From Polaromonas sp. AER18D-145 (lineage in GTDB: Bacteria > Pseudomonadota > Gammaproteobacteria > Burkholderiales > Burkholderiaceae_C), in the NCBI RefSeq assembly GCF_002379095.1, contig NZ_NBZV01000047.1, positions 1 through 36,303 of the forward strand: DNA of 36,303 nt, read 5' to 3'. Positions 16,576 through 23,896 of this stretch are shown piece after piece. The position numbers and the translations under genes are program-made. Under the pieces are notes generated by a model. It had not been told where the DNA came from. It saw nothing but the letters and a program-made list of their open reading frames with translations, and ran no database searches. Each line of letters starts with the position of its first letter. Position 1 is the stretch's first letter.

Positions 16576-17304
16576 ATGCACACCGCTGCCCGCTATTTGC
16601 CTGCCCTTGCCGAGGCCCCTGTTCACCGCTCGCGTGCCGACGAGGTGTACGAGCAGCTCAAGCGCGATGTTTCCGAATTCAAGCTGGTGCCGGGCGACCG
16701 CTTCACCGAAACCGAAATCAGCGAACGCCTGGGGGTGTCGCGCACACCGGTGCGCCAGGCGCTGTTCCGTCTGCAGCATGAAGGTTTTGTCGAGGTGCTG
16801 TTTCGCAGCGGCTGGCGCGTGTTGCCCTTTGACTTCAACCAGTTCGAAGAGCTTTATGACCTGCGCATGGTGCTGGAAACTACCGCGGCGCACCGCCTGT
16901 GTGAAGACGCCCTGAAGGTCAACCCGGCGCTGCTGGACGACCTGGCCGCGATCTGGCTGGTCAGCCCCGAGCAGCGCAGCAGCGACACCGTGCAGGTCGC
17001 GCAGTGGGACGAGGCCTTTCACTGCGCGCTGGTGGCGGCGGCCGGCAATGCCGAGATGGCCCGTGTGCACCGCGACGTGACGGAGCGCATTCGCGTGATC
17101 CGCCGGCTTGACTTCACCAAGCAGCCGCGCATTGATGCGACCTATGAAGAACACGCCAAGATCCTCAAGGCGATCCAGCGCAGGCGCGGCGACCAGGCGG
17201 CCCTGCTGCTGCGCACCCACATCCAGACCAGCCAGGCCGAGGTGCGCAAGATCACGCTGCACCAGGTGCATCTGGCACGCCAGCACGGCCAGGCGATGCG
17301 GTAG
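16576..17304 (+). CDS. GntR-family transcriptional regulator (FadR/FCD subfamily)
   Basis: This 242-aa regulator has a winged-helix domain at residues 20-85 (ADEVYEQLKRDVSEFKLVPGDRFTETEISERLGVSRTP...RQALFRL by pieces). An all-helical FCD ligand domain follows, with typical metal/ligand positions in LYDLRMVLETTAA, WDEAFHCALVAAAGN and EEHAKILKAIQRRRGDQAA. It lies 9 nt after the second hydrolase and is probably co-transcribed with it. FCD regulators often repress neighbouring catabolic and transport genes until a carboxylate-type effector binds. A carboxylated ureide such as carboxybiuret or allophanate would be a natural effector, but this is inference. Specific operator sites were not identified. 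Confidence 0.9.
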   Translation: MHTAARYLPALAEAPVHRSRADEVYEQLKRDVSEFKLVPGDRFTETEISERLGVSRTPVRQALFRLQHEGFVEVLFRSGWRVLPFDFNQFEELYDLRMVLETTAAHRLCEDALKVNPALLDDLAAIWLVSPEQRSSDTVQVAQWDEAFHCALVAAAGNAEMARVHRDVTERIRVIRRLDFTKQPRIDATYEEHAKILKAIQRRRGDQAALLLRTHIQTSQAEVRKITLHQVHLARQHGQAMR

Positions 17305-17335
17305 GCGCGCGCGCCTGAAAATTCAGATAAAAACC

Positions 17336-17383
17336 GGCTCCAGCCCTGATGATTCGGGCGCCATCAGCTCATATATCCATAGC
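17336..17383 (+). repeat. Dispersed repeat, GCTA-N9-TAGC family, copy 4 (exporter 3' end)
   Basis: GGCTCCAGCCC (17336-17346), exactly 20 nt, then GCTCATATATCCATAGC (17367-17383), a core with a single base off GCTA-N9-TAGC. On the minus strand this copy encodes the last residues and the TGA stop of the ABC exporter gene, so the exporter's C-terminus is set by the repeat. Confidence 0.75.
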
Positions 17384-19189
17384 ATCCGGTGACGGCAGAA
17401 CGTCGTCTTTTTCTTCTTCCGGCAACGGCTCCGTGGCGCGGCGCGGATCCGGCCGTTCGCCGATCTGCTGGCGCCACATCGCGTAATACAGGCCCTTGCG
17501 CTCCAGCAGCGCGCCATGGTCACCGCTCTCCACGATGCGTCCTTTTTCCAGCACGAAGATGGTGTTGGCATGCTTGATGGTCGAGAGCCGGTGGGCGATC
17601 AGCAGCGTGATCTGGCTGCTGCGCGCCGACACACGCCGCACGGTGTCGGTGATCTGTTCTTCGGTGATGGAGTCGAGCGCCGAGGTGGCCTCGTCGAAAA
17701 TCAGCAGGCGCGGTTGGCGGATCAGGGCGCGCGCAATCGACAGGCGCTGTTTTTCGCCGCCGGACAGCTTGGTGCCCATCTCGCCGATCTGCGTGTCCAG
17801 GCCCTCAGGGGACTTGTTCAGCAGGTAGGCGCAGGAGGCCTGCTCCATCGCCGCCACAATTTCCGCATCGGTGGCGTCGGCTTTCACGAACTGCATGTTG
17901 TCGCGGATGGTGCCGGCAAACAGGTGTGTCTCCTGCGTCACAAAACCGATCTGCCGGCGCGCCTCGTTGTAGCGCAGGTCCCGCGTCGAGATGTCGTTGT
18001 AGAAGACCTCACCACTGGCCGGCGTGTACAGGCCCACCAGCAGTTTGACCAGCGTTGATTTGCCCGAGCCGGACGGGCCCACAAAGGCAATCGTGTCGCC
18101 CAGGCCGGCAGAAAAGGAAATGTCCTCCAGCGCGTTGTCGGGCGCGCCCTTGTGCCGGAAGCTGACATTGGCAAAGCGCAGGTGGGTGACCGGTCCAATG
18201 TCCTGCGGCGACTCGGGCTGCCGCTCCACCGGTTTTTTCATGAGCACGTCGAAGTTCAGCAGCGAGGCCTCGACCTCGCGCCAGGCGACGATCACGTTGC
18301 CGAGGTCCTGCAGCGGCGCAAAAATCGCCACCGAGATGAACTGCATGGCAATCAGCTCGCCGGTGCTCAACACGTCACGAAAGATCAGCCAGAGCAGGGC
18401 AAACAGGATGCCGAGCTTGAGCAGGCTCAGCGTTGTGCCCTGCAGAAAGGACAGCAGGCGGATGCGTTTGACCTTGCGCATCTCGAGCGCAAACACCTGC
18501 AGGGTCTGCGCCTGCAGGCGCCGGATCTCGGTGAAGGTCAGGCCCAGGCTCTTGATCAGCTCGATGTTGCGCAGCGATTCCGCAATGAAGCCCGAGTTGC
18601 GGTTGGTCTCGCGCACGATGGAGCGCTGCTGCGTCTTGATCTCGCGGCTCAGCAGCCCGGTCAGCCCGCCCATCACCAGCACACCCACCAGGAACACCGG
18701 CACCAGCAACTAGTGGGTGGTGATGGCGTACCAGCAGAGAAACCCCATGCCGACCAGCGCGGCAAACACGGTGTTGATGAAGATGTTGATGAAGCGTTCG
18801 CAGTCGGCGCGCACTTTCTGCAGCAGCGACAGGGTTTCCCCACTGCGCAGGTCTTCGAACTCCTGGAACTTCAGGCGCAACACCTGGCGCAGTCCGTCGT
18901 TGAAGATCTGCGTGCCGAAGCGCTGCACCACCAGCCGCGTCACATACTCCTGCAGCGCCCTGGCCAGCCGCGACAACACGGCGACCACCACCGCCAGGCC
19001 GAGCAGCCAGAGCACGCCCGACACCCGCTGTTCATCGGACATGCCGGGGTGCCCGACCGCATAGCCGTCGATGATCTTGCCGAAAATGATCGGATCGACC
19101 AGGGCCAGCACCTGGCTGATGGCCGCCAGCAGCAGCGCCAACGCCGCCAGCGCGCGGTGCGGACGCAGGTAGGTCCAGAGGATGTGCAT
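17369..19189 (-). pseudogene. ABC exporter (MsbA/LmrA-like half transporter) interrupted by one in-frame TAG
   Basis: The frame from the ATG at 19189 reads an N-terminal membrane domain (MHILWTYLRPHRALAALA...) up to ...CWYAITTH. It then meets TAG at 18712-18710 (codon 160), and continues in the same frame with LLVPVFLVGVLVMGG through a complete membrane and ATPase domain. Motifs after the stop are intact: Walker A GPSGSGKST, signature LSGGEKQRLSIARA, Walker B LLIFDEATSALD and H-loop IAHRLST. Without the stop the product would be about 606 aa, the normal size. One base change from TGG or CAG explains it. It is either a recent nonsense mutation, a sequencing error, or a site of readthrough. No frameshift or deletion is seen. 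The stop codon lies within a dispersed repeat. Confidence 0.85.
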
Positions 19190-19275
19190 GGCTTGAGTTT
19201 AAGGAAGATGGAACGGTCTCTCTTCTTGCTTCTTTGCACAGGGGTCGCGCGGCCCGGCTGATGGCTGGCGGGTAT

Positions 19276-19440
19276 TCAGATCGGCACCATGGTGAAGTCG
19301 GCCTTGCCGACACTGCATTCCGGACAGACCCAGCCGGCGGGCACCGCAGCCCAGGGCGTTCCCGGGGCGATGCCGTCCTCGGGTCGGCCGGCCGCCTCGT
19401 CATAGATGAAACCGCAGACGACACACAGGTAGACGTTCAT
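19276..19440 (-). CDS. Rubredoxin
   Basis: This small gene encodes 54 aa, beginning MNVYLCVVCGFIYDEAAG and ending ADFTMVPI. It has both iron-binding knuckles: Cys6-x2-Cys9-Gly and Cys39-Pro-x-Cys42. The conserved rubredoxin features Y-D after the first pair, G-I-x-PGT, and P-x-x-W-x-CP-x-C are all present, so the Fe(Cys)4 site should be complete. Rubredoxin is a one-electron carrier in the cytoplasm. It lies 47 nt downstream of the cytochrome b gene on the same strand, suggesting one transcript with the heme proteins; the pairing of cytoplasmic and periplasmic carriers is noteworthy. Confidence 0.92.
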   Translation of the reverse strand: MNVYLCVVCGFIYDEAAGRPEDGIAPGTPWAAVPAGWVCPECSVGKADFTMVPI

Positions 19441-19487
19441 GAATTCCTCACTGGGGATGATTTGGGGGAGGCGGGAAGCGGACCGTG

Positions 19488-20246
19488 TCAGTCGTCATCG
19501 TTGGCCTGCCCGACCGCCGGGCTGCTGTTCCAGGCTTTGGCCGGGATCAGTCCGTGACTCGATTGCTGCCACTCCCAGGCACCGTAGGCCAGCACGGCGA
19601 GCAGCAGCAAAGCGGCCAGCCAGACGCGGTTCTTCTGCACCAGGTCCGGCCCCTTGCCGTCGATCCGGCCGGTCAGCATGGGCAGGGCCTGGTTTTTGCG
19701 CCGCAGCAGGCTCAGGCCCGCGATGAGCGCCAGGTGGGCCAGTACGACAAAGAGAAACGCTTCACCGAAAAATTCGTGGACGTCTTCCAGCCAGTCGCCG
19801 CCGAGAAAGTCACCCCAGTCGTTGTAGGTGGCATAACCGCTGAGCGTCAGCGGCACCACCATCAGCAGCAGGGCCACCACGGCCAGCGCCATCAGCAGGT
19901 TCTGGCCCTGCCGCCAGTTGATGCTGGCCAGCGACCGGCTTTGCGTGAGCGAGCGCAGCCACGCCGGCGCGCCGGCAAGCTTGCGCCACATCAGGCCCAG
20001 GCCCGCCTGGCGCGGCCCCAGCAGTCCGTACAGCACACGAAACGCCAGCAGGCCGGCCAGGGTGTAGCCGAGCGTGACATGCAGCAGCCGCCAGCTTTCG
20101 CCGTCAGCGGTCAGGTAAGCGCCCAGAAAGCTCAGGGCAAAAAGCCAGTGGAACATGCGCGTGGGCGCATCGGTCACCCGGCGGCCCGGCGCGGCCGTTG
20201 CGCGCGTGGTCTGGGTGGTGGTGGGAATGACGGGGGTGGCATGCAT
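19488..20246 (-). CDS. Membrane cytochrome b (cytochrome b561 / hydrogenase-type b subunit)
   Basis: This 252-aa inner-membrane protein has about four or five hydrophobic segments: FHWLFALSFLGAYLT, LLHVTLGYTLAGLLAFRVLYGLLG, LLMALAVVALLLMVVPLTLSGYA, EAFLFVVLAHLALIAGL and a C-terminal helix. Histidines at RMFHW, RLLHVTLG, VHEFFGE and LAHLAL are placed as in the di-heme b561-type family. It lies 17 nt after the diheme cytochrome c gene. In the Rhodobacter sphaeroides SHP cluster a cytochrome b of this type passes quinol electrons to a diheme cytochrome c. The same route is inferred here. Confidence 0.87.
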   Translation of the reverse strand: MHATPVIPTTTQTTRATAAPGRRVTDAPTRMFHWLFALSFLGAYLTADGESWRLLHVTLGYTLAGLLAFRVLYGLLGPRQAGLGLMWRKLAGAPAWLRSLTQSRSLASINWRQGQNLLMALAVVALLLMVVPLTLSGYATYNDWGDFLGGDWLEDVHEFFGEAFLFVVLAHLALIAGLSLLRRKNQALPMLTGRIDGKGPDLVQKNRVWLAALLLLAVLAYGAWEWQQSSHGLIPAKAWNSSPAVGQANDDD

Positions 20247-20263
20247 GGGGGTTCTCCTTGGGG

Positions 20264-20782
20264 TCAGTCGTTCCAGGCCCGGCGGTAACGGGCGTCCAGC
20301 CCGGCCGGGAAGCGGAGCTTGTCGTCGTTGAAGTCGCCCTTGTCGGCCGCGGTGTGGCAGGCCGCGCAGTTGGCTGCGCTCTTGACGCTGGCGTGTTTCC
20401 AGACGGCCGGATCGACCTTGCGGTGTTTGCGTTCAAACCAGGCCGAGCGGGTGATGCGGTCCTGCGGCGGCTCTTCCGCCACGCGTTTGTAGGTGCCCGC
20501 GTTGACTTTCAGCCAGGCGCTGAGCTGTTGCACCGTGGCCGCGTCCAGCGAGGCGTCGGTGCCGTAGTGCTTGTCCAGGCCGGTCATGAGGCGTTGCCAG
20601 GAGCGGGCCGGCAGCAGGCCCGGCGGGTAGGCGGTGTGGCAGGCGGCGCACTCCTGGGTGTAGGCCGCAGGCACATTGCCCGGCAACAAACGGCTGCTGT
20701 CGGCCCGGACCAGGGCGGGAAGCGCAGCGAGGGCAAAGGTGGCTGCGATCAACAGGGAGCGGACGGCGGGGAGGGTGTTCAT
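20264..20782 (-). CDS. Periplasmic diheme cytochrome c (DHC-like)
   Basis: Translation from the ATG at 20782 (preceded by CCGGAG at good spacing) gives 172 aa with a signal peptide MNTLPAVRSLLIAATFALAA and cleavage near LVRADS. An upstream in-frame ATG at 20809 is possible but lacks a comparable ribosome site. Two heme c motifs, both CAACH, lie near residues 45 and 140. The layout of a domain with ECAACHTAYPPGLLPARSW and a late second heme fits the diheme cytochrome c that reduces SHP. The gene is 30 nt downstream of the SHP-like gene and 17 nt upstream of cytochrome b. Confidence 0.88.
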   Translation of the reverse strand: MNTLPAVRSLLIAATFALAALPALVRADSSRLLPGNVPAAYTQECAACHTAYPPGLLPARSWQRLMTGLDKHYGTDASLDAATVQQLSAWLKVNAGTYKRVAEEPPQDRITRSAWFERKHRKVDPAVWKHASVKSAANCAACHTAADKGDFNDDKLRFPAGLDARYRRAWND

Positions 20783-20812
20783 GAAGAAACTCCGGTGGGT
20801 GGACGGCATGGC

Positions 20813-21235
20813 TCAGGGCTTGAGGCTGTTGAGGTAGGCCAGCACGTCGGCCTTTTCGCCAGCGCTGCATTCGCGGCTCAGCACATCCTTGCAGTTGCGG
20901 CGGAACCACTTGTCCACCTTGGCGGTGTCGGTGAAGGCCTTGGGGTTGAACGCCGGGGCCAGCGGTGCCATCGACTTGCCGGTACTGGCATGTTTGCCCT
21001 GCGCCGTGGGTGGCGTGCCGTGGCATGAGGCGCAGGACCATTCACCGCCGTGTTTGTTGGTAAAAAATGTCCGTCCCTTGTCGGCATGACCGGGGGACCC
21101 GGCCTGGGCGCTCCAGTGGCTGAGCTGCTCTGCGGGCGAGGTGTCGGCCGCCTGGCTGGTGGCGGGCAGGAGCGCACTGGCCAGCGTGGCGGCCAGCAGC
21201 AAGGCTGCGGGAAAGAAGGTGCGAATCAGGGTCAT
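20813..21235 (-). CDS. SHP-like cytochrome c (DUF1924, Sphaeroides heme protein family)
   Basis: Translation from the ATG at 21235 gives 140 aa with a signal peptide (MTLIRTFFPAALLLAATLAS, cleavage after TSQA). One heme motif is seen, Cys68-x2-Cys71-His72 (CASCH). Further on, Asn114-Cys115 is followed eight residues later by Cys123 (RRNCKDVLSRECSAGE). In Rhodobacter SHP the sixth heme ligand is Asn88, adjacent to a disulfide-forming cysteine pair with the same spacing, so the ligand and disulfide appear conserved. SHP binds oxygen and nitric oxide in its reduced form; the physiological role is unsettled. It is the first gene of the minus-strand set and is divergent from PepSY/two-component genes. 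Confidence 0.86.
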   Translation of the reverse strand: MTLIRTFFPAALLLAATLASALLPATSQAADTSPAEQLSHWSAQAGSPGHADKGRTFFTNKHGGEWSCASCHGTPPTAQGKHASTGKSMAPLAPAFNPKAFTDTAKVDKWFRRNCKDVLSRECSAGEKADVLAYLNSLKP

Positions 21236-21314
21236 GGCTGGGCTTTCTGCGTTGGAGGTGAGTGGGTGTTGGCAGGTCTTGCAGGCGATGGGATGTATTT
21301 TTGACAAGGGCGCT

Positions 21315-21351
21315 TGAACCTTTCCTGAAGACGCCGTTCATCTGCGGTTCA
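21315..21351. promoter_or_regulatory. Candidate response-regulator operator: two oppositely oriented direct-repeat pairs
   Basis: The 140-nt divergent region contains TGAAC (21315-21319) and TGAAG (21326-21330), 11 bp apart. It also has GTTCA (21336-21340) and GTTCA (21347-21351), again 11 bp apart and on the opposite strand relative to the first pair. Eleven-bp direct repeats are the usual sites for OmpR/PhoP-type regulators, and such a regulator is encoded 435 nt downstream. One pair faces each divergent operon. Promoter -35/-10 elements are not clear. Confidence 0.55.
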
Positions 21352-21375
21352 CAATGTGTGCAGGACAATCACGCC

Positions 21376-21768
21376 ATGACCTCCGTCCAGCCCTTTCTCT
21401 TCACCGGCAAGCGCCGCCGTTCGCGGCCGGGCGTGTGGGTGCTGGCGTTGCTGGTGGGCAGCCTGGGGCTGCAGCCGGCCTGGTCCGGCAGCAAGGACGA
21501 CCACAACCGTGCACGGCAGGCGCTTCAGGCCGGCCAGGTGCTGCCGCTGGGCAAAGTGCTGGAACGGCTGGAGCGCGAGCACCCGGGCCAGGTCATGGAA
21601 GTCGAACTGGAGCAGGAGGAGGGCCGCTGGATCTACGAAGTCAAGTTGCTGCAACCGCAGGGCCAGCTGGTCAAGCTCAAGCTGGATGCCCGGACCGCCA
21701 CCCTGTTGCCCGGCAAGGGCAACAGCAGACACGACGAGCGCCGCAGCGGCCGTGACGCGCGTCCCTGA
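21376..21768 (+). CDS. PepSY-domain periplasmic/membrane-anchored protein
   Basis: This 130-aa product (ATG at 21376) has a charged N-terminus (TGKRRRSRPG), one hydrophobic segment (VWVLALLVGSLGLQPAW) acting as signal or anchor, and a PepSY domain. The domain starts DHNRARQALQAGQVLPLGKVL and includes VMEVELEQEEGRWIYEVKLL, where the helix-strand-W-Y-E-V pattern is diagnostic. PepSY proteins are often found upstream of PhoPQ/QseBC-like two-component genes and may modulate the sensor or a periplasmic protease. The response regulator starts 17 nt after its stop, so the three genes form one operon. Confidence 0.87.
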   Translation: MTSVQPFLFTGKRRRSRPGVWVLALLVGSLGLQPAWSGSKDDHNRARQALQAGQVLPLGKVLERLEREHPGQVMEVELEQEEGRWIYEVKLLQPQGQLVKLKLDARTATLLPGKGNSRHDERRSGRDARP

Positions 21769-21785
21769 CACCCCGCTGCCGGCCC

Positions 21786-22448
21786 ATGCGCATCCTCCTG
21801 GTTGAAGACGAACCCACGCTGCGCGCCCAGCTGCGTGCCGGCCTGCTGGAAGCCGGCTACGCGGTGGACGAGGCCGACAACGGCCGCGACGCCCACTTCC
21901 TGGGAGACACCGAAGCCTTCGATGCCGTGGTGCTCGACCTGGGCCTGCCGGTGCTCGACGGCCTGACCGTGCTCAAGCGCTGGCGTGACGGCGGGCGAAC
22001 CATGCCGGTGCTGATCCTGACGGCGCGCGACAACTGGCACGAAAAAGTCGCCGGCATCGACGCCGGGGCCGATGACTACCTCACCAAACCCTTTCACATG
22101 GAAGAGCTGCTGGCACGGGTCCGCGCGCTGATCCGCCGCGCCAGCGGCCTGGCCTCGGCGGTGCTGCAGTGCGGCGCGCTGGCGCTGGACACACGCAGCG
22201 GCCGCGTCACGCTGGCCGGCCAGCCCGTGAGCCTGACCAGCCATGAGTACAAGGTGCTGGACTACTTGATGCACCGCCCGGGCGCCGTGGTGTCGCGCAC
22301 CGAACTCACCGAGCACATTTACGCCCAGGATTTCGAGCGCGACTCGAACACCATCGAGGTGTTTGTGGGCCGCCTGCGCCGCAAACTGCCGCCCGAACTG
22401 ATCGAAACGGTGCGCGGGCTGGGTTACCGGCTGGTGCCGCCGCCATGA
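21786..22448 (+). CDS. OmpR/PhoP-family response regulator
   Basis: This 220-aa DNA-binding response regulator has a receiver domain with the acidic pocket VEDEP, phospho-acceptor Asp51 (VVLDLGLPVLDG), a conserved Thr (ILTARD) and Lys (LTKPFH). The C-terminal winged helix (SLTSHEYKVLDYLMHRPG, TIEVFVGRLRRKL, VRGLGYRL) is of the OmpR type. It overlaps the histidine kinase by four bases (ATGA). The divergent cytochrome operon with matching 11-bp repeats suggests it controls SHP, DHC and cytochrome b as well as its own operon. Confidence 0.93.
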   Translation: MRILLVEDEPTLRAQLRAGLLEAGYAVDEADNGRDAHFLGDTEAFDAVVLDLGLPVLDGLTVLKRWRDGGRTMPVLILTARDNWHEKVAGIDAGADDYLTKPFHMEELLARVRALIRRASGLASAVLQCGALALDTRSGRVTLAGQPVSLTSHEYKVLDYLMHRPGAVVSRTELTEHIYAQDFERDSNTIEVFVGRLRRKLPPELIETVRGLGYRLVPPP

Positions 22449-23896
22449 GCCTCTGGCGCCGGGCCACGTCGCTGCGTTTTCGGCTGCTGGCCGCGACGCT
22501 GGTGGCGCTGGCGCTGGCGCTGCTGCTGGCGGGCGTGCTGCTCAGCGGCCTGTTTCGCGACCACGTGATGCGGCAGTTCGAGGCGGCCCTGACGCAGCAG
22601 CTCGACCAGGTCACCGCCAGGCTCGAATTCGATGCGGCCGGCCAGCCGCTGATCGACCCCCAGGCCCTGTCCGACCCGCGCTGGCAAAAACCCTATTCGG
22701 GGCTGTACTGGCAGCTGGACCGCACCACCGCCGATGGCCTGTCCCGCGCGGGCGTGCTGCGCTCGCGCTCGCTGTGGGACACCAGCCTGCCGCTGCTCGC
22801 CGACGAACTGGCCGATGGCGCGGTGCATGTGCACCAGGGCAAGGGCCCGCTTGACGCCCCGCTGCTGATCCTGGAGCGCAAGGTAAAAATCGCCGAACAA
22901 CCCGATGCCCGTTGGCGTATCGTGGTCGCGGCCGACATGCAGGAAGTCACCGGGGCCGTGGACAGCTTCAACGGCGTGATGGCCGCTTCGCTGGCGGTGC
23001 TGCTGGTGTTGCTCGTGCTGGCGGCGCTGGCGCAGGTGGCGGTGGGGCTGTCGCCCCTGCGCGCCATGCAGCGCGCGCTGGCCGATGTGCATGAAGGGCG
23101 GACGCAGCGCCTGCAGGGCCGCTTCCCCACCGAGGTGCAGCCACTGATCGACGATTTCAACGATGTGCTCGACCGCAATACCGAGGTGGTGGCGCGCGCG
23201 CGCACCCAGGCCGGCAACCTGGCCCATGCGCTCAAGACGCCGCTGTCGGTGCTGGACCAGGCCGCGGCCGGGACCCTGGCGGCGCACGACAGCGAACTGG
23301 CCCGGCTGGTGAAAGAGCAGGTCGGGCTGTCGCGCCGCCACATCGACTGGCACCTGGCCCGCGCCCGCGTGGCCGCCACCCAGCGCCTGCCTGGCCAGCG
23401 CACCGCGGTCGGGCCGGTGCTGGCCGGCCTGGTGCGGGTGATGGAGCGGGTCCATGCCGCAAGAGGTCTTGCCATCACCGTGCTGGCTGCCGATGCGCCG
23501 CTGTTTTTCGCCGGTGAGGAGCAGGACTTGCAGGAAATGCTGGGCAATCTGCTGGACAACGCCTGCAAATGGGCTGGTTCAAGCGTGACGGTCCATGCCG
23601 AACCTGTCATGGACAGTGCGCCGCCCCGGATGCAGATCCATATCCAGGACGATGGGCCGGGGATTGAGGCCGGACACCTCGCTTCGGTGGGCGCCCGGGG
23701 CGTGCGCCTGGACGAGTCGGTGCCCGGCACGGGGCTGGGCCTGGCCATCGTGCAGGACCTGGCCGGCTTGTACGGCGGTGACCTCACCTTGCGGCCCGCC
23801 GCGGGCGGCGGGCTGCATGCCACCTTGCGTCTGCCGGCGGCCATGGCGCCTGGTGCCGGCGCAGGGGTCAAAGCGCGAGGGCGTAGTCCACCGTGA
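22445..23896 (+). CDS. Membrane sensor histidine kinase (PhoQ/QseC-like)
   Basis: This 483-aa kinase has two membrane helices, at about residues 12-36 and 178-202. They flank a periplasmic sensor of about 140 residues (RDHVMRQFEAALTQQL...ADMQEVTGAV). A HAMP-like linker (VGLSPLRAMQRALADVHEG) follows, then the H-box with His261 (AGNLAHALKTPLSVL). The ATPase domain has an N-box (NLLDNACKWA), G1 (DDGPGI) and G2 (GTGLGLAIV). The first residues start inside the regulator's stop region. Its 3' end overlaps that of exonuclease III by 29 nt in convergent orientation. The stimulus is unknown; the redox/heme neighbours suggest oxygen, nitric oxide or an envelope signal. Confidence 0.92.
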   Translation: MSLWRRATSLRFRLLAATLVALALALLLAGVLLSGLFRDHVMRQFEAALTQQLDQVTARLEFDAAGQPLIDPQALSDPRWQKPYSGLYWQLDRTTADGLSRAGVLRSRSLWDTSLPLLADELADGAVHVHQGKGPLDAPLLILERKVKIAEQPDARWRIVVAADMQEVTGAVDSFNGVMAASLAVLLVLLVLAALAQVAVGLSPLRAMQRALADVHEGRTQRLQGRFPTEVQPLIDDFNDVLDRNTEVVARARTQAGNLAHALKTPLSVLDQAAAGTLAAHDSELARLVKEQVGLSRRHIDWHLARARVAATQRLPGQRTAVGPVLAGLVRVMERVHAARGLAITVLAADAPLFFAGEEQDLQEMLGNLLDNACKWAGSSVTVHAEPVMDSAPPRMQIHIQDDGPGIEAGHLASVGARGVRLDESVPGTGLGLAIVQDLAGLYGGDLTLRPAAGGGLHATLRLPAAMAPGAGAGVKARGRSPP

